This document shows positions 26,312 through 36,292 of a stretch of DNA of 64,000 bases, one piece after another. The stretch comes from Acidimicrobiales bacterium (GTDB taxonomy: Bacteria; Actinomycetota; Acidimicrobiia; Acidimicrobiales; Aldehydirespiratoraceae): the NCBI GenBank assembly GCA_041394245.1, contig JAWKIR010000004.1, forward strand, positions 186,001 through 250,000, in the 5' to 3' direction. The notes beneath the pieces are model-generated. The model did not search any database. It had not been told where the DNA came from and saw only the letters and a list, made by a program, of their open reading frames with translations. How positions within the stretch are numbered: position 1 is the first letter of the stretch; every line of letters starts with the position of its first letter. The position numbers were made by a program, and so were the translations under genes.

Positions 26312-28279
26312 GTGTTGAGACGTTTCGCCTGCCTTCTCGCGGTCGTCGCCGCGGCGACGGCGACGGGCGCGGTTCCCGCCGGTGCCGTCGCCGGTTTCCG
26401 CGACGTCGCCGCCGGCGACTATTGGGCGCGGCCCGTCCAGTGGATGGTCGACAACGGCATCACGACCGGCACCGCGGAAGGCTGCTTCTCCCCGAGAGCG
26501 CCGGTGACCCGCGGGCAGGCCGCCGCCTTCATGTGGCGGATGGAGGGAGAGCCGTCGCCCGATGGCTCCCATGGTTTCGCAGACGTCGCGGCCTCGTGGC
26601 AGAACGACGCCGTCGCATGGATGGTCGACAACGGCATCACGACGGGCACGTCGCCCTCGCGCTACTCGCCCGACGCATCGTTGACCCGGGGCCAACTCGC
26701 AGCGTTGCTCCACCGCCTCGCCGGTGAACCGTCGGCGGCGGGCCATCCGTTCCGCGACGTCACCGCTGCGTGGCAGCAGACCCCGGTGGCGTGGATGATC
26801 GACGAGGGGATCACGACCGGAACATCGCCGACGACCTTCTCTCCCGACGACGTGGTCTCCCGGGGCCAGCTCGCCACCTTCTTCTACCGCTACAAGGGCT
26901 CGCCATCGGTCGTGGTGTCGCCCTTGTCGCCGGCCTGCACGGGACTTCCGCCGGTCGACACGCCGACCATCCCCGTCGTGTCGGGGTCGGTCGATTGCAC
27001 GGCCACCACGTCCGATCCCTGGGCCGAGGTGTGGTTCGACCTGCACTACAGCGACCGCGCGGCGAGCTGTGACCGCCCCGACTTCGAGGCTTCCGGTGCC
27101 ACTCGCATCGTCGATCGCAACCACCCGAACGCCAGTGACGCCAACGCGGGCACGGCATCGGCGCCGTGGAGGACGATCGTCCACGCGGCGGAGGCGGCGA
27201 GGTCGGGTGAGGTGGTTCTCGTCAAGGCGGGAACCTACGACGACGGACGGATCGAGCCTCGCACCAGCAACGTGATCTTCTCCGCGTTCCCCGGTGACGA
27301 GCACGAGGTCGTCATCGAGGGATTCGGCATCCGTGCCGTCGGCGCATCGGATCTCATCATCCACGGCTTCGCCTTCCGCAACATCGCCAACAACGCCATC
27401 CAGGTCGTCGGCCCCGATGTCCGCAACGTGGTCATCGCCGACAACGACACGTACGAGACCGAGGAATCCGGTGTGAGCGTTCGTGGCGTCTTCCCCGCAC
27501 AGGACCCGGGCAACTTCGATGGCATACGAGACATCCTGATCATCGGAAATCGTCTGCGCCGAGGTGCGCTGCGCACCAGTGAGGTGCTCTCGATCGGCAG
27601 CGGCGTCGTCAACATCGACATCGTCGCGAACGAGCTGGCCGAGGGTGGGCCGGTCAGGAACGGTGGCGACGAGGGCATCGCCCTGAAGGAGGGGGTGCGC
27701 TACGCACGCATCTACGGCAATGTCGTCCACCATCTCGCCGATCGCGGCATTCACATCGACGGCGGCTCCGCGAGCTGGGACGCGCTGATCACCGGCATCG
27801 AGATCTTCGACAACATCCTCTACGCCAACGAGAACCAGGGTCTCTGGGTGACCACCGAGGGCATGGGCGATGTCGACGGCGTCTACATCCACGACAACGT
27901 GGCCTACGACAACGCGACCTACGGGTTCCTCGTCTACGACCATCCGCACGGCAACGAAGCGGGCGGCACCGTGAAGAACGTCGTGTTCGAGCACAATGTC
28001 GCATACGGCAACGGCGACGACCCCTGGTTCGGGGGCTTCCGGGTCGACCATCCGACCGCCACCGGCATCGTGTTTCGCGACAACATCTCCTGGGGCAACA
28101 ACGGGACCGACATGCGAGGCGAGCCCGGAACCGTGTTCGACAACAACCTGTGCGCCGACCCGGTGTGCGAGATCCGAAGCAACCCCCGGTTCGTCGATGC
28201 TCCGTCGGACTTCCGTCTGGCTGTCGGTTCCCCGGCGCGTGGGGCGGCCACGGATGGTTCGGATCTCGGACTCCGCTGA
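26312..28279 (+). CDS. Secreted surface protein with three SLH-like repeats and a right-handed beta-helix
   Basis: A 655-residue exported protein. I chose GTG 26312 because a signal peptide begins there (RRFACLLAVVAA...AGAVAG); upstream in-frame sequence is not coding-like. Three SLH-like repeats cover about 29-79, 88-140 and 147-197, each with a W-x-x-D-N-GITTGT-type core. A Cys-containing linker follows. From about residue 265 the protein has parallel beta-helix features (NHPNASDANAGTASAPWRTI, then repeated Asn-rich turns and Gly-Asn-x-hydrophobic coils). The domain order fits a cell-wall anchored polysaccharide lyase or adhesin-type protein. Catalytic residues were not identified. Confidence 0.83.
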   Translation: MLRRFACLLAVVAAATATGAVPAGAVAGFRDVAAGDYWARPVQWMVDNGITTGTAEGCFSPRAPVTRGQAAAFMWRMEGEPSPDGSHGFADVAASWQNDAVAWMVDNGITTGTSPSRYSPDASLTRGQLAALLHRLAGEPSAAGHPFRDVTAAWQQTPVAWMIDEGITTGTSPTTFSPDDVVSRGQLATFFYRYKGSPSVVVSPLSPACTGLPPVDTPTIPVVSGSVDCTATTSDPWAEVWFDLHYSDRAASCDRPDFEASGATRIVDRNHPNASDANAGTASAPWRTIVHAAEAARSGEVVLVKAGTYDDGRIEPRTSNVIFSAFPGDEHEVVIEGFGIRAVGASDLIIHGFAFRNIANNAIQVVGPDVRNVVIADNDTYETEESGVSVRGVFPAQDPGNFDGIRDILIIGNRLRRGALRTSEVLSIGSGVVNIDIVANELAEGGPVRNGGDEGIALKEGVRYARIYGNVVHHLADRGIHIDGGSASWDALITGIEIFDNILYANENQGLWVTTEGMGDVDGVYIHDNVAYDNATYGFLVYDHPHGNEAGGTVKNVVFEHNVAYGNGDDPWFGGFRVDHPTATGIVFRDNISWGNNGTDMRGEPGTVFDNNLCADPVCEIRSNPRFVDAPSDFRLAVGSPARGAATDGSDLGLR

Positions 28280-28369
28280 ACCCGACGAGTCGAGCACATC
28301 GGTGGGGTAGGTCCACGGGGCCGAGCCGATCTAGCATCACCCTCGTCCGGGCAAGCCACAGGGGGACCA

Positions 28370-30754
28370 GTGCCGCGTCGACCACTCGTCGGAATCCGAG
28401 TCGTAGATCTGACCATCGAGCGAGGTGAGCTCTGCGGGCGTTTCCTGAGCGACCTCGGTGCCGAGGTCGTCCGCGTCGAACCCGTCGGCGGCTCGCCGTC
28501 GCGGGCGATGGCGCCGATCGTCGGTGACCTCTCGCTGTTCTGGGTCTACCGCAACGCCGGCAAGCTCGGCGTCGAGCTCGACCTCGGTTCCGCCGACGGC
28601 CGAGAGCGGCTCGACGAGTTGCTCGCCCACAGCGACGTCGTGGTCGTCTCCGACGAACCCGGTACGCAGGACGGCACCGGCCTCGATGCGGCCGACCTCG
28701 CCGCCCGCCATCCCCACCTGATCGTGACGAGCATCACGGCCTATGGCCGGACCGGTCCCTACGCCGGGCGCGATGTGCCCGACGCCGTCATCGAAGCCAC
28801 GGGTGGAATGGCGTTCAAGGCCGGCACCCATGAGGGCGGACCGATCCTGCCCCCGGGACTGATCGGCGACGACACCGCCAGCCTGACTGCGACATGGGCG
28901 GTGCTGTGCGCGCTCTGGCAACGCGAAGACACCGGTGCCGGCCAACTCATCGACCTGTCGGCCAACGAGGCGCTGGCGCAGATCACCGACTGGTCCCTCT
29001 CGAACTGGAGTCGGTCCGCCGATGCCGGCACGCCCGGACTGGAGATGCGAGCCGGACCGGGGCCCGTCTACACCATCATTCCCTGCGCCGACGGCTACGT
29101 CCGCCTGGTGGTGCTCAGCCCGCGTCAGTGGCACGCGATCCGCGCCTGGTTGGGTGAGCCCGACTATCTGCAGGACCCCGATCTCGACAACTTCGTCGGG
29201 CGGATGATGATCGCCGACGCCGTGCTCAACCCGCTCTACTGCGAGCTCTGGGCGCAGATGTCGATGCTCGACGTCTGCGAGGAAGCGCAGCGTCGCGGGA
29301 TCGTCTGCACACCGATTCTGAAGCCCGACGAAGTGCTGTCCAACCCGCACCTCGAGAGCCGTGGCACGTTCGACGACGTCGTCCTTCCCGACGGTCGGAC
29401 CATGAAGCTCCCCTCGGGCTGGTTCGAGTTCGACGGGGAACGGGTCGGGCCCACCGGTCCACCTCCCGCGGTCGGCGAACACACCGATCAGGTCTTCGCG
29501 AACCTCGGCGCACGCCGGCCGGCGCCCTCGGCGCCGCTCGAAGCGGCGAAGCCGCTGGCGGGAATGAAGGTGATGGACTTCGGCCACGGCGGCGTGGGCG
29601 TCGAGACCGGCCGGATGTTCGGCGAGTACGGGGCCGATGTCGTGAAGATCGAGAGCCGGACGTATCCCGACTTCATCCGGGTCGTTCTCGGCGGTGAGAT
29701 GTCGCCGTCGTTCGCGTCGTCGAGCCGGAGCAAGCGCTCGCTCGGCATCAACGCGAAGACCGATCGGGGGATCGAGCTGCTCCATCGGATGGCGCGCGAC
29801 GCCGACGTGATCATCGAGAACAACTCCACCGGAACGATGACCGCCATGGGGCTCGGGTTCGACGCGATGAAGGCCCACAATCCCGACATCGTGATGATGT
29901 CGAGCCAGCTGATGGGGTCACGGGGCCGCTGGGCCGACTGGCTCGGTTACGGGCCGAACACGCAGGTCACCGGCGGGATGACCCATCTCTGGAGCTACGA
30001 GAACGACCCGGCTCCCGCCGGCAGCCAATCGATCTTCCCCGACCATTTCGCCGGTCGCACCGGCGCGGTCGGGGCTCTCGCCAACGTGCTCGGCAACCGC
30101 CGCAACGGTGATGGGGGAGTGCACGTCGAGGTCTGCCAGGTCGAGCAGGTCGTCGGCGTCATGGGTGATCTGCTCGCCCAGGAGTCGCTCGTCCCCGGCT
30201 CGGTCGTGCCCCGTGGCAATCACTCCGACCACGGCACCCCGTGGGGCCTCTTCCCTACCTCGGGCGACGATTCGTGGGTGGCCATCTGCGTACGCAACGA
30301 CGCCGAATGGGTCGCGCTCGTCGAGGTGATGGGTTCGCCCGAGTGGGCCGATGCGTCGATGTCGACCACCGACCGTCGGGCGCGTGAGAACGAGATCGAG
30401 GCGAGGATCGCCGAATGGACGGCGACGATGACCAACGCCGAGGTGACCGACGCCTGCCTGGCCGCCGGCGTGCCGGCCGGCCCGATGCTGACCGGCGCAA
30501 CCATGTCGGTCGATCCCCACCTCGAGGCGCGCGGGTATCTCGTGCATCTCCAGCAACCGCCCATCGGCGGGATGATCTTCGAGGGCGGAGCGTTCCGGGC
30601 GACGTCGATCATCGGACCCGACATCTTCCCGGCGCCGGGCCTCGGCCAGCACACCCGCGAGGTCGCGTCGGGCTGGCTCGGTCTTCCCGACGACGAGATC
30701 GAGGCCCTGGTGGCCGAGGGCGTGTTGGAGACCGACCCGCCCTTCGCCGGCTGA
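28370..30754 (+). CDS. Tandem class III CoA-transferase (CaiB/BaiF), two domains in one chain
   Basis: A 794-residue protein made of two CaiB/BaiF family halves (about 1-385 and 395-794). Half 1: GIRVVDLTIERGELCGRFLSDLG and the catalytic-Asp region GLIGDDTASL. Half 2: GMKVMDFGHGGVGVETGR..., GLGFDAMKAHNPDIVMMS, and FPDHFAGRTGAVG with the aligned Asp. Both aspartates are present. Such enzymes move CoA between a thioester and an acid. Most relatives are single 400-residue chains forming interlocked dimers; a double-length chain gives an intramolecular dimer. The GTG start at 28370 follows a purine-rich site (AGGGGGA). Confidence 0.88.
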   Translation: MPRRPLVGIRVVDLTIERGELCGRFLSDLGAEVVRVEPVGGSPSRAMAPIVGDLSLFWVYRNAGKLGVELDLGSADGRERLDELLAHSDVVVVSDEPGTQDGTGLDAADLAARHPHLIVTSITAYGRTGPYAGRDVPDAVIEATGGMAFKAGTHEGGPILPPGLIGDDTASLTATWAVLCALWQREDTGAGQLIDLSANEALAQITDWSLSNWSRSADAGTPGLEMRAGPGPVYTIIPCADGYVRLVVLSPRQWHAIRAWLGEPDYLQDPDLDNFVGRMMIADAVLNPLYCELWAQMSMLDVCEEAQRRGIVCTPILKPDEVLSNPHLESRGTFDDVVLPDGRTMKLPSGWFEFDGERVGPTGPPPAVGEHTDQVFANLGARRPAPSAPLEAAKPLAGMKVMDFGHGGVGVETGRMFGEYGADVVKIESRTYPDFIRVVLGGEMSPSFASSSRSKRSLGINAKTDRGIELLHRMARDADVIIENNSTGTMTAMGLGFDAMKAHNPDIVMMSSQLMGSRGRWADWLGYGPNTQVTGGMTHLWSYENDPAPAGSQSIFPDHFAGRTGAVGALANVLGNRRNGDGGVHVEVCQVEQVVGVMGDLLAQESLVPGSVVPRGNHSDHGTPWGLFPTSGDDSWVAICVRNDAEWVALVEVMGSPEWADASMSTTDRRARENEIEARIAEWTATMTNAEVTDACLAAGVPAGPMLTGATMSVDPHLEARGYLVHLQQPPIGGMIFEGGAFRATSIIGPDIFPAPGLGQHTREVASGWLGLPDDEIEALVAEGVLETDPPFAG

Positions 30755-31615
30755 GTGCGTGCCCGAGCCGCGTTGCTCGTCCTTGCCCTGACTGCCACAG
30801 CCTGTGGCGACGACGGAGGATCACCGCTGGCGGATGCACTCGATCCGCCGACATCGTCGGTGGCGGAGCGGATCGCCTACGGCGACGATCCCGTCCAGTT
30901 CGCCGACCTCACCGTGCCCTCTGGGGAAGGACCCTTCCCCGTGGTCGTGTTCATCCACGGCGGTTTCTGGCGCAACGCCTACGGCCTCGACCTGGCCCGA
31001 CCGCAGGCGGCGGACGCGGCGAACCGCGGGTATGCGACGTGGAACCTCGAATACCGGCGGGTCGGTGACCCGGGCGGCGGCTATCCGGGGACCCTGGCCG
31101 ACGTCGCCGCAGCGGTCGATCGACTTGCCGGCATGGCCGAAGAGTTCCGTCTCGACCTCGACCGGGTTGCCGTGGTCGGCCACAGCGCCGGTGGGCATCT
31201 CGCCCTCTGGGTCGGGCAACGCGGCGCACTGGCGGACGGCGCAGTGGGTGCGAGCCCCGCGGTGCGGCCGTCGATCGTGGTCGGTCAGGCCCCGGTCGCC
31301 GATCTGACGGGGAACACCGATCTCGGCGGGGGAGCGGTCGCTGCGTTCATGGGCGGTTCGCCGACCGACATCCCCGCCGCCTACGACATCGCCGATCCGG
31401 TTCGGCTGCTCCCGGTGCTCGTGCCACAGCTGCTGGTGCAGGGCCGCGACGACCGGATCGTGCCGCCCGACCGGGCCGATGCATATGTCGAGCGTGCCGA
31501 TTCGTCATTGGTCGAGCTGTCGATCTTCGACGGGGCCGATCACTTCGATGTGATCGACCCCGCCCACGAGAGTTGGCTCACGGTCGTGGATCGATTCGCG
31601 GCTGAGTGGGGCTGA
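30755..31615 (+). CDS. Alpha/beta hydrolase lipoprotein (esterase/BD-FAE-like)
   Basis: A 286-residue secreted hydrolase beginning with GTG directly after the CoA-transferase stop. A lipoprotein signal ends at the lipobox TATAC. Motifs are the oxyanion HGGFW, the nucleophile VGHSAGGH, the acidic GRDDRIVPP and the His in GADHFDV. The fold matches carboxylesterase/kynurenine formamidase-like enzymes, acting outside the membrane. The substrate is unknown. Coupling to the CoA-transferase gene suggests co-expression. Confidence 0.86.
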   Translation: MRARAALLVLALTATACGDDGGSPLADALDPPTSSVAERIAYGDDPVQFADLTVPSGEGPFPVVVFIHGGFWRNAYGLDLARPQAADAANRGYATWNLEYRRVGDPGGGYPGTLADVAAAVDRLAGMAEEFRLDLDRVAVVGHSAGGHLALWVGQRGALADGAVGASPAVRPSIVVGQAPVADLTGNTDLGGGAVAAFMGGSPTDIPAAYDIADPVRLLPVLVPQLLVQGRDDRIVPPDRADAYVERADSSLVELSIFDGADHFDVIDPAHESWLTVVDRFAAEWG

Positions 31616-31623
31616 GCCCGGGC

Positions 31624-32580
31624 TCATCCGGCGAAACAGCCCCAGCCGGTGTTGGTCAGCGCGATGTCGTCGAGGGGGATCTGCGTGCCATCCGCCGATT
31701 CGGCGACGGCACCCACCAGCGTCGCGGTGACGACGTCGCCTGCGCAGTCCGCGGGGGTCGGGGGTGTGACGGTGAGCGTGCCGCCGGCAACCTCCCATGT
31801 CTCGTCGACGATCGGGGTCGGCTCGTCGATCTCGATGACGTCGTCGCACCAGTTGGCAAACAGGTCACTGCCGGTCTGGACGGCTGCGTACCAGTCGTCG
31901 GAGGGCAGCTCGATTGGTGTCGTCACATCGGGGCCCCCGGGCACGTACTCGCCCTCGAAATAGATGATGAGGCCGAGCGTCTGCTCGGGGTTGCCCTTGG
32001 CGAAGCCGTAGCCGCAGCCGTAGTCGTCGATCAGCGCGGCGGCCTCGACGGTGACGGCCGGAGCCTCGGGGTCGTAGGGCGTCAGCGAGGTCACCCGCAC
32101 GCCGTGTTCCTCGTCGGCCATCATGGCGTCGACATCGACGTAGTAGCTGATCACCGCACCGGTCTCGGGGTGGTACTCGACATCGAGGGTTTCGTAGCCG
32201 GCATCGATCACCGCGGCGATCTCGTCGAACAGGGTTTCCATCGATCGCGGGCCCGGATCGAAGAACGATTCGTCGTCCGCAGGCTCGTGGGTCACGACCA
32301 CCCCGTCGACGATCGTGTTGACCCATCCGGTCTCGGGACAGAAGCAGATCTCGGTGGTCGCCAACCGGTAGGAGGCGAGGCCGTTCTCGGCCCAGCGCTC
32401 GCGGGCCGCAGCCAGTGCCCCCGCCGGGGTGTCGGGATCGAGGGTCGTGGTCGTCGCCACGGTGGTCGTGGTGGCGGAGCCGCCGTCGCCGGGACCGCCG
32501 GCGTCGGTCGAGCTGCTGTCGTCACCGCATGCCGCGGCGACGAGAGCGATCGTGAGTACCAGGGGGATGAGTCGTTTCAT
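31624..32580 (-). CDS. DUF6174-like lipoprotein
   Basis: A 318-residue secreted protein starting at ATG 32580 with the signal MKRLIPLVLTIALVAAAC (lipobox). After a Thr-rich linker, residues about 60-150 contain the DUF6174-type segment: ERWAENGLASYRL, ICFCPE (Cys pair), and a Val-Val-x-G hairpin. The C-terminal part has paired cysteines (DYGCGYGF, ANWCDD, ADCAGD, GWGCF), so disulphide bonds are likely. Function is unknown. It is convergent with the upstream hydrolase (8-base gap). Confidence 0.78.
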   Translation of the reverse strand: MKRLIPLVLTIALVAAACGDDSSSTDAGGPGDGGSATTTTVATTTTLDPDTPAGALAAARERWAENGLASYRLATTEICFCPETGWVNTIVDGVVVTHEPADDESFFDPGPRSMETLFDEIAAVIDAGYETLDVEYHPETGAVISYYVDVDAMMADEEHGVRVTSLTPYDPEAPAVTVEAAALIDDYGCGYGFAKGNPEQTLGLIIYFEGEYVPGGPDVTTPIELPSDDWYAAVQTGSDLFANWCDDVIEIDEPTPIVDETWEVAGGTLTVTPPTPADCAGDVVTATLVGAVAESADGTQIPLDDIALTNTGWGCFAG

Positions 32581-32626
32581 GCTCGTTGGGACGCTCTGTC
32601 TCCCCGACAAGTTCCCCCCAAAATCG

Positions 32627-32675
32627 AAATTGAGGCGAGTTGACCACCGTAGAGGGGGTCAACTCGCCTCAATTT
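32627..32675 (-). terminator. Rho-independent terminator after the inositol-phosphate synthase gene
   Basis: A perfect 19-bp inverted repeat (arms 32627-32645 and 32657-32675) surrounds an 11-base loop. Read on the minus strand, the stem is followed by the T-rich CGATTTTGG. It lies 15 bases beyond the stop of the synthase gene and upstream of the DUF6174 gene. The length and perfection of the stem are unusual. Confidence 0.85.
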
Positions 32676-32689
32676 GCGGGGTTGGACGG

Positions 32690-33994
<1,305 letters not shown>

Positions 33995-34015
33995 GGGCAG
34001 AACAATAAGCACTGG

Positions 34016-34033
34016 TTCATCGTTGAAGATGAA
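34016..34033. promoter_or_regulatory. Inverted repeat between inositol synthase and LysR genes
   Basis: TTCATC-GTTGAA-GATGAA is a perfect 6-bp inverted repeat with a 6-base spacer. It includes a T-N11-A pattern typical of LysR boxes. It lies in the 76-base divergent intergenic region between the synthase (start 33994) and the regulator (start 34071), so it may be the LysR binding site. No direct evidence. Confidence 0.45.
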
Positions 34034-34070
34034 GGTGAAGCAAGACTGAAGTATTGTGCAGGGGTAGCCT

Positions 34071-34940
34071 GTGGTCGTGCACGCGTCGCTCCCCGACCTC
34101 TCGATCCGTCAGCTCGAGTATCTGGTGGCGGTGGCCGACTCCCCGAACTGGGCAGTGGCGGCCGATCGCGTCGGAGTCAGTGCTTCGGCGCTCTCACAGG
34201 GGTTGGCCGAGCTCGAACGCAGGGTCGGGCTGCCCCTCTTCGACCGGGAGGGTCGCCGCCGGGTTCTGCGCCCCACCGCCGCCGAGGTCCTGGCCCACGC
34301 GCGCCAGGTGGTGGCGCTCACGGGCGATCTGGCCGACTGGGCCGAACGCACGCGGGCCGGTGGATCGGGCCGCCTGCGCGTCGGCATGATCGATGCCGCG
34401 GCCGTCGGGCACTTCTCCACCCAGCTGCGGGAGTTCCGTGGCGATCATCCCGACCTGGAACTGATGCTCACGGTCGGCCCATCGGGACAGCTGCTCGACG
34501 ACCTCGAGTCGGCACGGATCGATGTTGCGATCTGTGTCGCGCCGACGACCACACGCCGCGGCGTCGAGACCGCGCCGCTGCTCACCGAGGACATCGCCGT
34601 GTACTCACCCGACGGGAGTCGCCCTCGTCGGCCTGCGACCTGGGGACCGTGGGTCGTGTTCCCCGAGGGGTCGCACACCCGAGCCGTCGTCGTCGACGCA
34701 TTGCGCGAACTCGGGGCGCCGATCGAGATCGTTGCCGAGTCGCATCAACCCGATGTGCTCCGGGCGATGGTCGGTCTCGGGCTCGGGTGGACCGTTCTTC
34801 CCGTCGTCCAGGCCGAGATGGGAACCGACGCGCTGTCGAACGGTCGGGTGATCGGCACTCGCGATCTCGTGGTGGCGACCCGCTCGGGTGCCGCGATCGA
34901 CCCGGCTGTCCAACTGTTGCTCACCGCACTGGAGGCGTAG
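34071..34940 (+). CDS. LysR-family transcriptional regulator
   Basis: A 289-residue regulator. The N-terminal winged helix (LSIRQLEYLVAVADSPNW, then ADRVGVSASALSQGLAELERRVGLPLFDREGRR) is standard, and residues 90-289 form a periplasmic-binding-protein-like effector domain. It is divergent from the inositol-phosphate synthase gene, so it may control that gene in response to an unknown coinducer. The start is GTG 34071; a second GTG at 34077 is possible. Confidence 0.88.
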   Translation: MVVHASLPDLSIRQLEYLVAVADSPNWAVAADRVGVSASALSQGLAELERRVGLPLFDREGRRRVLRPTAAEVLAHARQVVALTGDLADWAERTRAGGSGRLRVGMIDAAAVGHFSTQLREFRGDHPDLELMLTVGPSGQLLDDLESARIDVAICVAPTTTRRGVETAPLLTEDIAVYSPDGSRPRRPATWGPWVVFPEGSHTRAVVVDALRELGAPIEIVAESHQPDVLRAMVGLGLGWTVLPVVQAEMGTDALSNGRVIGTRDLVVATRSGAAIDPAVQLLLTALEA

Positions 34941-34986
34941 AGTCCCGTCGTTCCCCAGTGGCGCGACAGAGATCCGGAGACGAGTG

Positions 34987-35457
34987 ATGAGCAACGCAGC
35001 GAAGGCTTTCGAGGTCATGAAGGCCAGCGAGGGCAAGGACGAGGGTCACGGCGACTGGTTCGAGATCACCCAGGACCAGATCGACCAGTTCGCCGACGTC
35101 ACCCACGACCACCAGTTCATCCACATCGACCCCGAGCGCGCCGCGCCGCTGTTCGGCGGCACGATCGCCCACGGTTTCCTCACGCTCTCGATGCTGGTCC
35201 ACCTGAGCGCCTCGATCGATCAGGAGCTGCCGCCGCTCGAAGGCGTCATGATGGGTATCAACTACGGCTTCGACAAGGTGCGGTTCCTGAACCCCGTCAA
35301 CTCGGGCAAGCGGGTGCGGGCCCACAGCGTGATCAGCAAGGTTGAACTCAAGGGTGCAGCCATCAACACCACCCGCACCATCAATGTCGAGATCGAAGGC
35401 GTCGAGAAGCCGGCACTCATGGCCGAGTGGATCGGCCGAATCGTGTTCGACAGCTGA
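34987..35457 (+). CDS. MaoC-like (R)-specific enoyl-CoA hydratase
   Basis: A 156-residue hot-dog-fold protein with ATG 34987 preceded by GGAGACGAG. The hydratase-2 motif is complete: D-x-x-x-x-H in ADVTHDHQFIHIDPERA and the G-x-x-x-H-G-F-L helix (GGTIAHGFLTLSML). It hydrates a trans-2-enoyl-CoA. It is close in layout to the MaoC proteins that sit in fatty-acid or PHA pathways. It lies 46 bases after the LysR gene and probably starts a short run of genes ending near 39241. Confidence 0.9.
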   Translation: MSNAAKAFEVMKASEGKDEGHGDWFEITQDQIDQFADVTHDHQFIHIDPERAAPLFGGTIAHGFLTLSMLVHLSASIDQELPPLEGVMMGINYGFDKVRFLNPVNSGKRVRAHSVISKVELKGAAINTTRTINVEIEGVEKPALMAEWIGRIVFDS

Positions 35458-35488
35458 TCCTTCCGGTTCGAGAAAGGGACCCCACAAC

Positions 35489-36292
35489 ATGAACGACTAT
35501 CCGATTCGCGTCGGCTCGATGCTCTTCACCATGGTCGACCCCGAGAAGGGCCATGAGGTCGCCTACAACCGGTGGTACGAGCGAGATCACTTCTATGCGG
35601 GCTGCATGATCGGGCCGCAGCTCTTCGCCGGCAAGCGGTGGGTCGCCACAAAGGAGCTGAAGGATCTCCGGTTCCCCAAGGGCGACACCGTTGTCGCGAG
35701 CCCGGTCGAGAAGGGTTCCTACCTGGCGATCTACTGGGTGCTCGAGGGTGGTCACGCCGAGCACTTCAAGTGGGCCTCCGACCAGGTCGTGTGGCTCTAC
35801 AGCAACAATCGCGGGTTTCCGAACCGGCACCACGCCCACACCGTCCTGCTCGAGAAGCCGACGTCGCACTATCGCGACGAGGATCCCGTCCCGATCGAGT
35901 TGGCGCTCGACCACCCCTACAAGGGTCTCGCGGTGGTCACGGTCGACCCGGCTGACGGGGTCTCCGACGAGCAGCTGAAGGAGTATCTCGCACAAACTGC
36001 CCTCCCCGCGCTCATGAACGACTCGGGAGTGGCCAGCATGGCGTCATGGCACTACCAGCCCTCGGAGAGCGGCGACACCGCGAACGCGCCGATGGACCTC
36101 GGGATGCCGCCCGGCCCGACCGACCGCAACGTGCAGCTCTTCTTCCTGGACCAGGAGCCCACCGCCGTCTGGGACCGTTTCCACGCCTACGCCGACGCGC
36201 TGGCCGAGAGCGGCATGGGCACGGTGACCTTCGCCGCGCCGTTCCTCCCGACGATCGTCGGAACCGACACGTACACCGACCAACTCTGGTGA
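35489..36292 (+). CDS. Conserved hypothetical, EthD-like dimeric alpha/beta barrel
   Basis: A 267-residue protein of unknown function. RVGSMLFTMVDPEKGHEV followed by YNRWYERDHF resembles the entry of EthD/antibiotic-biosynthesis-monooxygenase-type dimeric barrels, where paired Tyr/Trp and a His sit at one end. A second barrel-like half is suggested from about residue 135 (GLAVVTVDPADGVSDEQL). The start is ATG 35489 with an upstream AGAAAGGGA. It overlaps the next gene by GTGA. I could not name the function. Confidence 0.5.
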   Translation: MNDYPIRVGSMLFTMVDPEKGHEVAYNRWYERDHFYAGCMIGPQLFAGKRWVATKELKDLRFPKGDTVVASPVEKGSYLAIYWVLEGGHAEHFKWASDQVVWLYSNNRGFPNRHHAHTVLLEKPTSHYRDEDPVPIELALDHPYKGLAVVTVDPADGVSDEQLKEYLAQTALPALMNDSGVASMASWHYQPSESGDTANAPMDLGMPPGPTDRNVQLFFLDQEPTAVWDRFHAYADALAESGMGTVTFAAPFLPTIVGTDTYTDQLW

